Below are positions 17,796 to 25,569 of a stretch of 39,676 bases of DNA, piece by piece. Position 1 is the first letter of the stretch. The number at the start of each line of letters is the position of its first letter. The notes beneath the pieces are model-generated. The model saw only the letters and a program-made list of their open reading frames with translations. It searched no databases and was not told the origin of the DNA. The stretch lies in the NCBI GenBank assembly GCA_050298695.1, contig JBNKUQ010000020.1, positions 1 through 39,676 on the forward strand, given 5' to 3'. Position numbers and translations under genes: made by a program. The stretch comes from CANLBN01 sp050298695 (lineage in GTDB: Bacteria > Pseudomonadota > Gammaproteobacteria > Pseudomonadales > Cellvibrionaceae).

Positions 17796-17915
17796 ATGAA
17801 TAATCATCAAACACAAAAGCCAGGAGAGGGGGATAGCGTGGCAGATGCTATCGCCGCTGTTGTATTGATTTCCGTCTTTGTTGTTGCCTGTATCTTTTGG
17901 GTGAGTAGCCAGTAA
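17796..17915 (+). CDS. Small single-helix membrane protein, 39 residues
   Basis: Begins MNNHQTQKPGEGDS, followed by one strongly hydrophobic segment (about residues 18-36) and a short polar end SSQ. AAAGG lies 8 bases before the ATG. The polar acidic N-terminus with a single helix is typical of small inner-membrane peptides. I do not recognise a family. It lies between the TPR giant and the MarR gene, both on the same strand, 44 bases before the latter. Confidence 0.6.
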   Translation: MNNHQTQKPGEGDSVADAIAAVVLISVFVVACIFWVSSQ

Positions 17916-17959
17916 GCTATGTTTTTGCGCCTTTGCCAAGTGTTTACTTGGCCTGAACA

Positions 17960-18424
17960 ATGATACCTGACTTCCAGTTACAGAATAGCTTTGCTTTCTG
18001 GATTCACCGCCTCAACAACCTACTTCAAGAGCAGTTTAACCTTCTCTTAAAGGACTATGAGGTGACTTGGCCTCAGTGGATGTTGCTTAATGTGCTTTCG
18101 GGCACAGAGGCTTGTACCCCTGCAGCTATTGCCGAACAGTTGGGTGTTGATCGCTCAGGGGTTACTCGCTTGTTAGATCGCTTGGAGGCCAAGGGGTATG
18201 TTGAGCGGGAGCATGATAAGCTTGATCGGCGTTCAGTAAAATTGCATCTCACTAGCAAAGGCAAACAATTGATGAGTACCATTAATAGTTTGGCTTATCA
18301 GCATCAGGAAGTGTTTCTTAAAGAGTTGCATTTATCTGAACGCAGGGGCTTTAAAAAAGAATTACAGAAAATACTTAAAACTTGCGGTGTTGATACTCAA
18401 CTTCTTTGGCAAAGAACGGATTAA
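17960..18424 (+). CDS. MarR-family transcriptional regulator
   Basis: A 154-residue winged-helix repressor/activator. The helix-turn-helix is TPAAIAEQLGVDRSGVTRLL (53-72) and the wing is DKLDRRSVKLHLT (86-98), flanked by dimerisation helices. MarR proteins bind short palindromes and release DNA on binding phenolic or oxidising ligands. Target genes are unknown; the neighbours are the small membrane peptide upstream and the convergent DUF2970 gene 37 bases downstream. Confidence 0.92.
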   Translation: MIPDFQLQNSFAFWIHRLNNLLQEQFNLLLKDYEVTWPQWMLLNVLSGTEACTPAAIAEQLGVDRSGVTRLLDRLEAKGYVEREHDKLDRRSVKLHLTSKGKQLMSTINSLAYQHQEVFLKELHLSERRGFKKELQKILKTCGVDTQLLWQRTD

Positions 18425-18461
18425 TCATTTACGGACACCTCTAATGCTTTTAATGATTTGG

Positions 18462-18704
18462 TTATCCACCAGCACCGTTCAATACAAGCTTAACTATAAA
18501 GATCAGTGTCAATACAAATAGAGTCGTAAATATCAGCCCGGCGATAATATAGGCTTTGATACTCCCATGTTTGAAGTCTTTCTCTAGATTTTTCTTATTT
18601 TGAACCCCAAATGCTGCTGCAAAAGTGCTCAATATGACCTCCCAGAGGTTTGGGTTGTCCGCTTGCTGATTTTTTTTCTTTTCAGAGATTTCTGCTTTAT
18701 TCAT
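18462..18704 (-). CDS. DUF2970 small membrane protein
   Basis: An 80-residue protein with the DUF2970 signature NPNLWEVILSTFAAAFGVQ (17-35), a basic stretch NKKNLEKDFKHGS, and one C-terminal transmembrane helix (about 51-75). The family is widespread in proteobacteria with no known function. It is transcribed away from nfuA, with which it shares a 154-base upstream region. Confidence 0.88.
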   Translation of the reverse strand: MNKAEISEKKKNQQADNPNLWEVILSTFAAAFGVQNKKNLEKDFKHGSIKAYIIAGLIFTTLFVLTLIFIVKLVLNGAGG

Positions 18705-18722
18705 AATATACTAGGCCATTTA

Positions 18723-18808
18723 CCACCCTTGTAAGTAGGGTGGGCCATTGCTGTTAACGGTTGGAGCCCCATCTTACCATTTCCCCACCTTATGTGGGGT
18801 AGAGATGG
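18723..18808. promoter_or_regulatory. Inverted repeats in the DUF2970/nfuA divergent region
   Basis: Two palindromes lie here. CCACCCT (18723-18729) pairs with AGGGTGG (18737-18743). A longer imperfect one pairs CCATCT (18769-18774) with AGATGG (18803-18808), enclosing CCCCAC/GTGGGG (18783-18788 and 18794-18799). They may be operators or leader hairpins for either gene. They do not match an IscR site that I can recognise. Confidence 0.45.
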
Positions 18809-18858
18809 GTGCCTATTTGTGGCAGTATCTGCCTCCACGTTACAAAGAGATAGCTAAT

Positions 18859-19440
18859 ATGGTGACTATAACTGAATCTGCTCAGGCTTATTTGCAAGAG
18901 TTACTCGCCAAACAAGAGGTAGAGGGTATTGGTATTCGTATGTTTGTTTCCAACCCAGGAACCTCGCAAGCCGAAACCTGCATTGCCTATTGTCGCCCCG
19001 GTGAAGAGCAGGAGGGTGATGAGTTTGTCGAATACGGTGAACTTAAGGCCTACTTTGAGGGCAGGAGCTTACCTTTTCTTGAAGATGCTAAGGTTGACTA
19101 TGCGGCGGATAAAATGGGGGGGCAGTTAACCATACGAGCGCCCAACTCTAAAATGCCACAAGTCAATGATGATAGCCCCCTGGAAGATAAAATTAACTAT
19201 GTTTTATACAATGATATCAACCCAGGTTTAGCTGCCCATGGGGGGCAAGTTGAACTCGTAGAATTAACAGAAGATAATTATGCTGTGTTGAAATTTGGTG
19301 GTGGTTGTCAAGGTTGTAGTGCGGTTGATTTAACCCTGAAGGAAGGTGTTGAAAAAACATTGATTGAAAAAATACCCGGTATGAAAGGTGTGAAAGATAT
19401 TACTGATCACACTGACACTTCAAATGCCTATTTTAATTGA
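18859..19440 (+). CDS. nfuA: Fe-S biogenesis protein NfuA
   Basis: A 193-residue iron-sulfur carrier that delivers [4Fe-4S] clusters to target enzymes. The N-terminal A-type-like domain (1-95) is degenerate, and the C-terminal Nfu domain has the cluster-binding pair C150 and C153 (GGGCQGCSAVD). Length and order match Escherichia coli NfuA closely (NPGLAAHGGQVELVELTEDN). The start is ATG 18859, giving MVTITESAQAY as in the family, with AGAGA upstream; a longer open frame from 18748 has no family support. It is likely transcribed alone, with a terminator at 19472-19502. Confidence 0.93.
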   Translation: MVTITESAQAYLQELLAKQEVEGIGIRMFVSNPGTSQAETCIAYCRPGEEQEGDEFVEYGELKAYFEGRSLPFLEDAKVDYAADKMGGQLTIRAPNSKMPQVNDDSPLEDKINYVLYNDINPGLAAHGGQVELVELTEDNYAVLKFGGGCQGCSAVDLTLKEGVEKTLIEKIPGMKGVKDITDHTDTSNAYFN

Positions 19441-19471
19441 GGCAATCTTCAAATAAGCTTTTTTAAGATTT

Positions 19472-19502
19472 CCTAGTATTTATTGTCAGAATGAATACTA
19501 GG
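19472..19502 (+). terminator. Terminator after nfuA
   Basis: Stem of 13 pairs with one G-T (CCTAGTATTTATT / AATGAATACTAGG) and a 5-base loop, followed by the AT-rich ATAAATTTTCTTT. It starts 31 bases after the nfuA stop. Confidence 0.6.
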
Positions 19503-19650
19503 ATAAATTTTCTTTATTAAAAATAAATTAATTAATTTTTATCTTTTTTTAATGTTTCTGTTTATCTTGAGATGTTTTTTTAAGTATTAGCTTGCGTTGT
19601 CTTTAAATGAGACTAATTTAATTGTTAATGCTTAAAAAGAGATAGAAAAT

Positions 19651-20088
19651 ATGTTTCATAAATTTAACCGTATTTTGGTGCCTATCGATTTTTCGAAAAA
19701 CTCTGAGCAAACTATACAACTAGCAATCGATACTTTTGGCAATGTTGCCGAGCGCATTATTGTGTTGACCGTTAGCGAAACTATGGCGCAACGACATGTT
19801 ATGACAGAAGTGGATAGCATTCTATATGAAGCGGCGCAAACACAATTAGATACTTTTAAAGAACGCTTTTCTCAACAATCGGATTGTTTAGAATTTATTG
19901 TTAAAAAAGGTAATGCGGCAAGTGAAATTATCACAGCGGCAAAAGATATGAATGTCGATCTAATTGTTATGGGGGCTCAAGGTAGAGGTTCTCTAGCTAC
20001 GATCTTCTTTGGTGGGACAACGTATCAGGTTTCTCGCAGGGCACATTGTTCGGTTTTTGTTGTTAGAGATATTGCTCAAACAGAGTGA
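19651..20088 (+). CDS. Universal stress protein (UspA family), copy 1
   Basis: A 145-residue single-domain Usp. It opens with ILVPIDFSKNSEQ (8-20) and ends with a nucleotide-loop pattern GAQGRGS...FFGGTTYQVSR and a C-terminal strand CSVFVVRD. The G-x2-G-x9-G spacing of ATP-binding Usp proteins is present, followed by GTT rather than a direct Ser/Thr. It is the first of three tandem paralogues and the most divergent from the other two, which share the MSKEFKH start. The upstream 200 bases are strongly AT-rich and probably hold its promoter. Confidence 0.9.
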   Translation: MFHKFNRILVPIDFSKNSEQTIQLAIDTFGNVAERIIVLTVSETMAQRHVMTEVDSILYEAAQTQLDTFKERFSQQSDCLEFIVKKGNAASEIITAAKDMNVDLIVMGAQGRGSLATIFFGGTTYQVSRRAHCSVFVVRDIAQTE

Positions 20089-20233
20089 TGAGAAGCAACA
20101 CTTTTGGTGCTATTTATTTGTCGCATTACATTTTTTTTAAAAAAAACTATGGGCTGCAAGTCAATGGCTTGACGGGGTTGGATTATAGACTACGTTTTAG
20201 AGTATTACTTATTTACTTTAAAAGGTTGGTGCT

Positions 20234-20677
20234 ATGTCAAAAGAATTTAAACATATCCTTGTTCCCGTTGATTTTTCAGAGAATTCTGAAGTCGCGATGA
20301 AATTGGCCTTGGAATATTTTGGCGACAAGGCGGCAAGCGTGACGATCTTGACTGTTTGTGAGGGCAGCCATAAAAAAAGCCAAGAAGAGCCTTTGACAGA
20401 AATTGATTATATGATGGCTAAATCGGCAAATATTGAAATGACACGTTTTAAGCGCATGCTCACTGACAGCTATCCAGATTGTAAGGCAGAGATTAAAACC
20501 ATGATTAACCACGGCACGCCTTCTTCAGAAATTATTAACGTAGCAAACTCAAGTAGGATGGATTTGGTAATTATGGGCTCTAAAGGACGCAACTCACTTG
20601 TGAAGGTATTTTTTGGGAGTACGACATATCAAGTATCGCGAAAAGTAAGCTGTTCAGTATTGGTTGCTAGGTTTTAA
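20234..20677 (+). CDS. Universal stress protein (UspA family), copy 2
   Basis: A 147-residue Usp domain starting MSKEFKHILVPVDFSEN. It has a complete ATP-type loop G-x2-G-x9-G-S (GSKGRNS...FFGSTTYQVSR), so among the three copies it is the best candidate for nucleotide binding. Its leader shares with copy 3 an AT-rich stretch, an AAGG ribosome site and the same first 15 or so coding bases, consistent with a recent duplication. A terminator follows at 20745-20775, so copies 2 and 3 are probably separate units. Confidence 0.92.
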   Translation: MSKEFKHILVPVDFSENSEVAMKLALEYFGDKAASVTILTVCEGSHKKSQEEPLTEIDYMMAKSANIEMTRFKRMLTDSYPDCKAEIKTMINHGTPSSEIINVANSSRMDLVIMGSKGRNSLVKVFFGSTTYQVSRKVSCSVLVARF

Positions 20678-20744
20678 CGGTAATTAGGCCTGGGTGATTC
20701 TGAGCATAGGGCTAATAATATTCGAATTTGTTAGGGTATCGAGA

Positions 20745-20775
20745 CCTGCCAAAAGATTATGTGTGGCGGGTTTTT
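20745..20775 (+). terminator. Rho-independent terminator after Usp copy 2
   Basis: Stem CCTGCCA (20745-20751) pairs with TGGCGGG (20764-20770), with one G-T pair and a 12-base loop, followed directly by TTTTT. Confidence 0.7.
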
Positions 20776-20865
20776 ATACCCCTTTTCTTGTGATGCTACT
20801 TGACGCTATATGATAATGGGCTAAATTTTAAGGTAATACTCATTACTTTATATAAGGCTGTCCCT

Positions 20866-21294
20866 ATGTCAAAAGAATTTAAGCATGTTCTCGTACCCAT
20901 TGATTTCTCCGAAAATGCAGAAGAAGCTTTAGAAACAGCGTTTAAGATATTTGGTGATGCTGCTGAAACCTTTTCATTGCTGACTGTTTGCGAAAGTATT
21001 ACCAATCGCCATACGGAACTGGTGGCTGAAATAGATGAAATGATCACTAAATCGATCAATGAGCAAATGATGACATTTTGTGAAAAGTACAAAGGTCGAC
21101 ATAAAAACCTGCAGACCTTTGTTAAAAAAGGAAGTGCCTCTTCTCAGATATTATCGGCGGCTAAAGAGTTGGACGTTGATCTTATAGTGATGAGCTCTCA
21201 GGGAGCTAGCTCTTTGGCTCGAGTATTTTTTGGGCATACGACTTACAACGTATCTCGTAAAGCTCATTGCTCGGTATTTGTGGTACGTTCTTAA
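20866..21294 (+). CDS. Universal stress protein (UspA family), copy 3
   Basis: A 142-residue Usp domain starting MSKEFKHVLVPIDFSEN at ATG 20866; an in-frame ATG at 20800 would add a non-conserved extension and is rejected. The nucleotide loop is altered: SSQG instead of GxxG and FFGHTTY instead of FFGSTTY. Loss of the first Gly and the Ser suggests weak or no ATP binding compared with copy 2. Usp domains dimerise, so this copy could form mixed dimers with the others. It ends at a terminator shared with the convergent aldehyde dehydrogenase. Confidence 0.9.
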   Translation: MSKEFKHVLVPIDFSENAEEALETAFKIFGDAAETFSLLTVCESITNRHTELVAEIDEMITKSINEQMMTFCEKYKGRHKNLQTFVKKGSASSQILSAAKELDVDLIVMSSQGASSLARVFFGHTTYNVSRKAHCSVFVVRS

Positions 21295-21308
21295 TTGACA
21301 TTGAATTT

Positions 21309-21340
21309 AAAAAGGCCCCGCGATTCTGTGGAGCCTTTTT
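21309..21340. terminator. Bidirectional terminator between usp copy 3 and aldehyde dehydrogenase
   Basis: AAAAAGGC and GCCTTTTT frame a GC-rich stem with one mismatch. The A/T tracts on both sides let it work for the plus-strand usp gene and the minus-strand dehydrogenase, which end 15 bases before and begin 14 bases after it respectively. Confidence 0.75.
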
Positions 21341-21353
21341 ATTTTGAGCCAGG

Positions 21354-22793
21354 TTAAAGAGAGGGAGAGTTAAAAACGGCCAATTTACTGACTTGCATTT
21401 CTTCAAAGGTATAGGGAATGCCTCCAATCCCATGTCCTGAATGTTTTAGTCCTGCAAATGGCATCCAATCTACACGAAATGCGGTGTGATTATTGATCAT
21501 AACAGCAGCGGCATCGATGTTTTTGTAAACGTATAAGGCTTGGTCAATATTTTTCGTAAATACAGCAGCCTGGAATGAAAACATCAAAGAGTTAGCTTCA
21601 GCAATAGCATCATCGACAGCATCATAGCTATAGACACAAATCACCGGTCCAAAGACCTCATTTTTGCTAATAGTGCTGTTTGCAGGCGGATTTAATAAGA
21701 TAGTCGCTTCGTAGCAGTTATTGTCTAATTTGTTACCACCACACAGTAATTCTGCACCATCATTTATTGCTTGTTGAACCCACTTGTCAATACGGTCTAC
21801 TTCGGAAGGGGAGATAAGAGGGCCTATTTCAGTATCTTTGTCAGTCGGGTCTCCCACTTTCATGGCACTTCCCAGTTTGGCTAAGCGTTCAGCTAAATCG
21901 CGAGCAATACTACTGTGTGCAAATACGCGTTGCACCGATACACACACTTGACCTGCATGATATAAACCACCTTTTGCTAATAGAGGTGAGAGCATATCGA
22001 GGTCAGCATCTGCCTCCACGATAATGGGGGCGACACCACCATGTTCGAGTGCACAACGTACACCCGGAGCCAGCTTCGATTTCAGCATCCAACCAATGGG
22101 TGCACTGCCAATAAATGAGAAAAATCCGACACGTTCATCGGTGACCAGTTGTGTCGCTGTGTCATTGGTATCGGTGACTAGCGCTTGTCCATACTCAATA
22201 GGTAAACCGGCTTCGTGTAATATGCTCACAAAGCGTAAACAGCTGATCGGTGTAGCGCTGGCGGGTTTAATAATAAAAGGGCAGCCCGCTGCCAGGGCGG
22301 GAGCAATCTGGTGAACTGCTAGGTTAAGAGGGTGATTGAAGGCGCTTACAGCCACTACAACCCCAATGGGCTCCTTTGTCGTAAAGGCGAGTTTGTTCAT
22401 TGAGGCGGCGTTGATGCCCATAGGGATCACTTCCCCGGCATCTGTACGAATACATTCGATACAGTTGTTCACGCCATCAATGGCTCTAGTAACCTCAACA
22501 ATGGAGTCTGTTAATGGCTTGCCGCCTTCACGTGCGGCTTCTATGGCTAGCTCATCGAAGCGTTCCGTCATAATCGCAGCGGTTTTTTCTAAGATTTCGA
22601 TACGTTTAGGTGCGGGCAGCCAGCGACTTCGGTCGCGGTAGATGGCATAGGCTTCGGTCAATGCTTTTTCAACCCCTTCGCTATTTACGGAAGAAACGCT
22701 ACCAATAACAGACCCGTCATAGGGTGAGGTAACATTTTTGTGGTTGCCTGAATCACTGAGACCAGCAACTAGGGAGGAGTGGTGATTATTCAT
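21354..22793 (-). CDS. NAD(P)-dependent aldehyde dehydrogenase
   Basis: A 479-residue soluble oxidoreductase of the ALDH superfamily, full length. Catalytic and cofactor residues are N153 (AFNHP), K176 (FIIKPASA), E250 in EHGG (the usual form is ELGG) and the nucleophile C284 (GQVCVSVQR), with the NAD-site FIGSAPIG at 228-235 and EVFGPVICVYSYD later. It oxidises an aldehyde to an acid; the substrate cannot be assigned. A strong AGGAG lies 8 bases before the ATG. It appears to be a single-gene unit ending at the terminator at 21309-21340. Confidence 0.9.
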   Translation of the reverse strand: MNNHHSSLVAGLSDSGNHKNVTSPYDGSVIGSVSSVNSEGVEKALTEAYAIYRDRSRWLPAPKRIEILEKTAAIMTERFDELAIEAAREGGKPLTDSIVEVTRAIDGVNNCIECIRTDAGEVIPMGINAASMNKLAFTTKEPIGVVVAVSAFNHPLNLAVHQIAPALAAGCPFIIKPASATPISCLRFVSILHEAGLPIEYGQALVTDTNDTATQLVTDERVGFFSFIGSAPIGWMLKSKLAPGVRCALEHGGVAPIIVEADADLDMLSPLLAKGGLYHAGQVCVSVQRVFAHSSIARDLAERLAKLGSAMKVGDPTDKDTEIGPLISPSEVDRIDKWVQQAINDGAELLCGGNKLDNNCYEATILLNPPANSTISKNEVFGPVICVYSYDAVDDAIAEANSLMFSFQAAVFTKNIDQALYVYKNIDAAAVMINNHTAFRVDWMPFAGLKHSGHGIGGIPYTFEEMQVSKLAVFNSPSL

Positions 22794-23067
22794 TGCATGA
22801 CTCCTGTTGTCTGCGAAATGGTTTTACTTAAAAAGAGCAGACCTAAACATCTAATTTTTAGCGAATACTCTACAACTTGTGCTTTCTGGAGCACCTTGGC
22901 AGTCAAAAAATTCCTCAATTTTCTTTATGAGCATTTTATGCTGCCTCAGTTCTATTGGATTTTTGTGCTAGAACAGAAAATAATGCACTGCAGCATTTAT
23001 TGTCGCGCGAATGCTATTAGGAATGCAAGTACTCTGTGCCTAAGCTGCAGCGGGAGGATTGATATCG

Positions 23068-24339
23068 TTATTTGATGGATTGAATAACGCGCTTCATACC
23101 TTGAGCCAGCTTTTTAAGCGGTTCTGCTTCGATTATGAACGGGGGCATAAGATAGACTAACTTGCTAAAAGGGCGTACCCAAACTCCCTCTTCAACAAAG
23201 AGGGGCTGATAAGTTTTCAGATCGAGTGGTGTTTTTAGTTCGACTACGCCAATAGCACCTAGAGTGCGTACATCAGCCACATGGGGCCATGCTCGACACT
23301 CTTCCAGTTCTTGTCTTAACAGGGCTTCTATCGCTGCGATACGGCTTTTCCATGGTGATGCAAGCAATAACTCAATACTGGCATTGGCGACAGCACAAGC
23401 CAAGGGGTTAGCCATAAATGTTGGCCCATGCATTAATACACCCGCTTCACCAGAACAGGCAACACTCCCCACTTTTTTGGTGCAAATGGTTGCTGCTAGG
23501 GTCATATAGCCCCCGGTAAGGGCTTTACCCAGGCACATAATATCAGGGCTAATATTGGCATGATTGCAGGCAAATAATTCTCCCGTGCGGCCAAAGTTGG
23601 TGGCAATTTCGTCGGCAATGAGCAATACATCGTATTCGTTGCATAGTTCCCGTAAGCCTTTTAAAAACAGGGGAGAATAAAAATTCATGCCTCCAGTGGC
23701 TTGTACAATAGGCTCTATAATGACTGCGGCTAGTTCGTGTTGGTGTTGCTGAAGCTTCTGCCTAACATCATTCAATGCAGAATCGCTCCAGTCCTCATAA
23801 AAGCCAACACTTGGGGATTCCGCAAAGACCTGTTTGCGTATTGCTTCAGAAAAAAGGTGGTGCATACCCGTGTAGGGGTCGCATACAGACATCGCTGCAA
23901 ACGTATCACCATGATAGCCCTTGCGAAAGCTCATCAGACGCTGTTTTTCGGGTTTTCCCTGTACTTGCCAATATTGCAAGGCCATTTTCATTGCAACTTC
24001 CACGGAGATGGAACCCGAGTCGCATAAGAAGAGGTGCTGTAAGGGTTCTGGGGTAAGAGCGACCAGCTTTTGAGCGAGATCAATGGCGGGTTTATGTGTG
24101 AGTCCACCAAACATCACATGAGCCATTTTTTCTGTTTGATCAACAATGGCTTTGTTTAATACGGGGTGGTTGTAGCCGTGTAGCATACACCACCAGGATG
24201 ACATGCCATCAATCAATTGCCGGCCATCTTCCAGTGTTAACATCACGCCATCGGCATGGACAACGGGAAAAACAGGCGCAGGTTCGGTAATAGAGGTGTA
24301 GGGGTGCCATATGTGTTGGCGATCGAAGTCAAGATTCAT
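23068..24339 (-). CDS. bioA: Adenosylmethionine-8-amino-7-oxononanoate aminotransferase
   Basis: A 423-residue PLP enzyme that uses SAM as amino donor to turn KAPA into DAPA, the third-last step of biotin synthesis. BioA marks are HIWHPYTS (9-16), DGMSSWWCMLHGYNHP (44-59), the PLP-contacting D243 (IADEIATNFGRTG) and the Schiff-base Lys K272 (LGKALTGGYMTLAAT). Length matches the family. No other bio gene is in the window, so it stands alone here. A perfect palindrome 8 bases before the start probably controls it. Confidence 0.95.
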   Translation of the reverse strand: MNLDFDRQHIWHPYTSITEPAPVFPVVHADGVMLTLEDGRQLIDGMSSWWCMLHGYNHPVLNKAIVDQTEKMAHVMFGGLTHKPAIDLAQKLVALTPEPLQHLFLCDSGSISVEVAMKMALQYWQVQGKPEKQRLMSFRKGYHGDTFAAMSVCDPYTGMHHLFSEAIRKQVFAESPSVGFYEDWSDSALNDVRQKLQQHQHELAAVIIEPIVQATGGMNFYSPLFLKGLRELCNEYDVLLIADEIATNFGRTGELFACNHANISPDIMCLGKALTGGYMTLAATICTKKVGSVACSGEAGVLMHGPTFMANPLACAVANASIELLLASPWKSRIAAIEALLRQELEECRAWPHVADVRTLGAIGVVELKTPLDLKTYQPLFVEEGVWVRPFSKLVYLMPPFIIEAEPLKKLAQGMKRVIQSIK

Positions 24340-24346
24340 GGCGGTA

Positions 24347-24381
24347 CTTTAGGTTGTATGTGAGTGTATTACAACCTAAAG
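24347..24381. promoter_or_regulatory. Palindromic operator candidate upstream of bioA
   Basis: CTTTAGGTTGTA (24347-24358) and TACAACCTAAAG (24370-24381) are exact 12-base inverted arms around an 11-base spacer, beginning 8 bases before the bioA ATG. Biotin genes are often controlled by BirA, whose enterobacterial box is TTGTAAACC...GGTTTACAA. The half-sites here resemble those but in the opposite order, so the regulator could be BirA-like or different. Confidence 0.6.
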
Positions 24382-24410
24382 CAATGGGTTTTTCACGTCT
24401 GTTAACCAGG

Positions 24411-24443
24411 CAGTTAAATAGCTTGTCCTAAGCTATTTAACTG
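24411..24443. repeat. 14-bp perfect hairpin between bioA and the PilZ gene
   Basis: CAGTTAAATAGCTT (24411-24424) pairs fully with AAGCTATTTAACTG (24430-24443) across a 5-base loop. No T-run follows on either strand. A second palindrome, ATTAACCC/GGGTTAAT (24502-24509 and 24526-24533), lies just after the PilZ gene stop. Either could end the PilZ transcript. Confidence 0.55.
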
Positions 24444-24548
24444 TCATCCCTCAAAAATGGGCGAAGTTGTACGAAACTCCTTGTTTTTAAGGGGGGGCGC
24501 AATTAACCCAGCACCAATACCTGCCGGGTTAATATCAAAAAAATCGAT

Positions 24549-25289
24549 TTAGGCAATGGAGACTTGTTCAATTAACGCTTCCAATTTGAATAAATCCTCA
24601 TTTTGTAGCGCATCAAACTCAATACTGATTTCTGTTCTTCGAAACGGTCTCGCATGGTAGCTAAATGCTTTGACTCTTGCTTGGCTGTTGATACTCCTGT
24701 TGTTTTCCAATTTTATCTCACATTTACGTAAGGGTTTGTTTTTGTGTAGTTGTGAGCGTAAATCTCCCATCACTAAAATGCGTGCGCCACCTAGACTAAT
24801 GTTATCGATACTGGCATGCCAAGGTGCCCCGTAAATAGGGTCTATGACAGCGTTGAGAGGTGATTTTCTATCAATAATGATACGTTGTTGTTGCCGTCTT
24901 GGTTGGTACTCCACATAGTCTGGTAGCTTGATTACTACGGTACGTGATTGCTCGTCCCAAGCAATAATTTCACTGGTAATTTTAAGCATTTGTTGGTGAT
25001 TTTGATGCCGAATTACCACCGTGTGGCCGACGAGTGCCTCAGGGTTTTGAATGCTTGGTGAGAATTCATCAATAATCAGTTGTTGATTATATAAATCGAC
25101 ACCTACAATCATGCTCTGATAGCTATCTGCGTGCTCACCAATGATTACTTCAAAGAGTTGACGCTCGTCTTGTAGACGAATCAGCGAGGCATAGCGATTA
25201 ATTTGTGCCAGTAGACGATTTTTTGGGGTGCTTACTTCAGGTGTTTTACGGTGTATAAAATGATGTAATACGCGGTTAAATATGCCCAT
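24549..25289 (-). CDS. PilZ-domain (YcgR-like) cyclic-di-GMP receptor
   Basis: A 246-residue soluble protein with an N-terminal YcgR-like beta domain (about 40-128) and a C-terminal PilZ domain (about 130-240). The c-di-GMP motif is complete: R132-QQQ-R136 and N163-I-S165-LG-G168, the RxxxR and (D/N)xSxxG elements. YcgR relatives slow flagellar motors when c-di-GMP is high; others act on surface or polysaccharide functions. No flagellar gene is in the window, so the target is open. It may be a single-gene unit. Confidence 0.85.
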   Translation of the reverse strand: MGIFNRVLHHFIHRKTPEVSTPKNRLLAQINRYASLIRLQDERQLFEVIIGEHADSYQSMIVGVDLYNQQLIIDEFSPSIQNPEALVGHTVVIRHQNHQQMLKITSEIIAWDEQSRTVVIKLPDYVEYQPRRQQQRIIIDRKSPLNAVIDPIYGAPWHASIDNISLGGARILVMGDLRSQLHKNKPLRKCEIKLENNRSINSQARVKAFSYHARPFRRTEISIEFDALQNEDLFKLEALIEQVSIA

Positions 25290-25487
25290 ATTTAAAAAGT
25301 GCCTTTTATTGGGGAGTCAGTGAGTTTTTGATTTTATAAAGGACAGAGCAAGCCTTATGCCAGCTTGTTGATTTTGTAAGTCATTGTTTTTAAAGTTTTA
25401 AATAAGGGCGGGATTGATCATATTTGTCTGCTAGGAAGGCACTTGCCCATTGGCGGCAAAACCTGTCTTGCCCATGTTGGAGATTGT

Positions 25488-25517
25488 TTGGTCAACGGTA
25501 TTGCTTTTCGCTACAAT
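25488..25517 (+). promoter_or_regulatory. Possible sigma-70 promoter of ttcA
   Basis: TTGGTC (25488-25493) and TACAAT (25512-25517) are separated by 18 bases, about 52 bases before the ttcA start. Confidence 0.4.
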
Positions 25518-25523
25518 GCGCGT

Positions 25524-25563
25524 CCTAAATTCATCTTGTATTACCTAAATTCATTTTGTACTA
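25524..25563 (+). repeat. 20-bp tandem duplication in the ttcA leader
   Basis: CCTAAATTCATCTTGTATTA (25524-25543) is repeated at 25544-25563 with two C/T differences, ending 6 bases before the ttcA ATG. It lies where the transcript leader should be, and no clear Shine-Dalgarno sequence is present. Confidence 0.8.
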
Positions 25564-25569
25564 ATAATT

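Noticed and set aside
18748..18858. N-terminal extension of the nfuA frame (37 residues)
   Set aside because: It crosses the palindromic upstream region and has no NfuA similarity; ATG 18859 gives the family start and a ribosome site.
20085..20300. Seventy-one-codon frame between Usp copies 1 and 2
   Set aside because: It runs into the start of copy 2 in another frame and has no family features.
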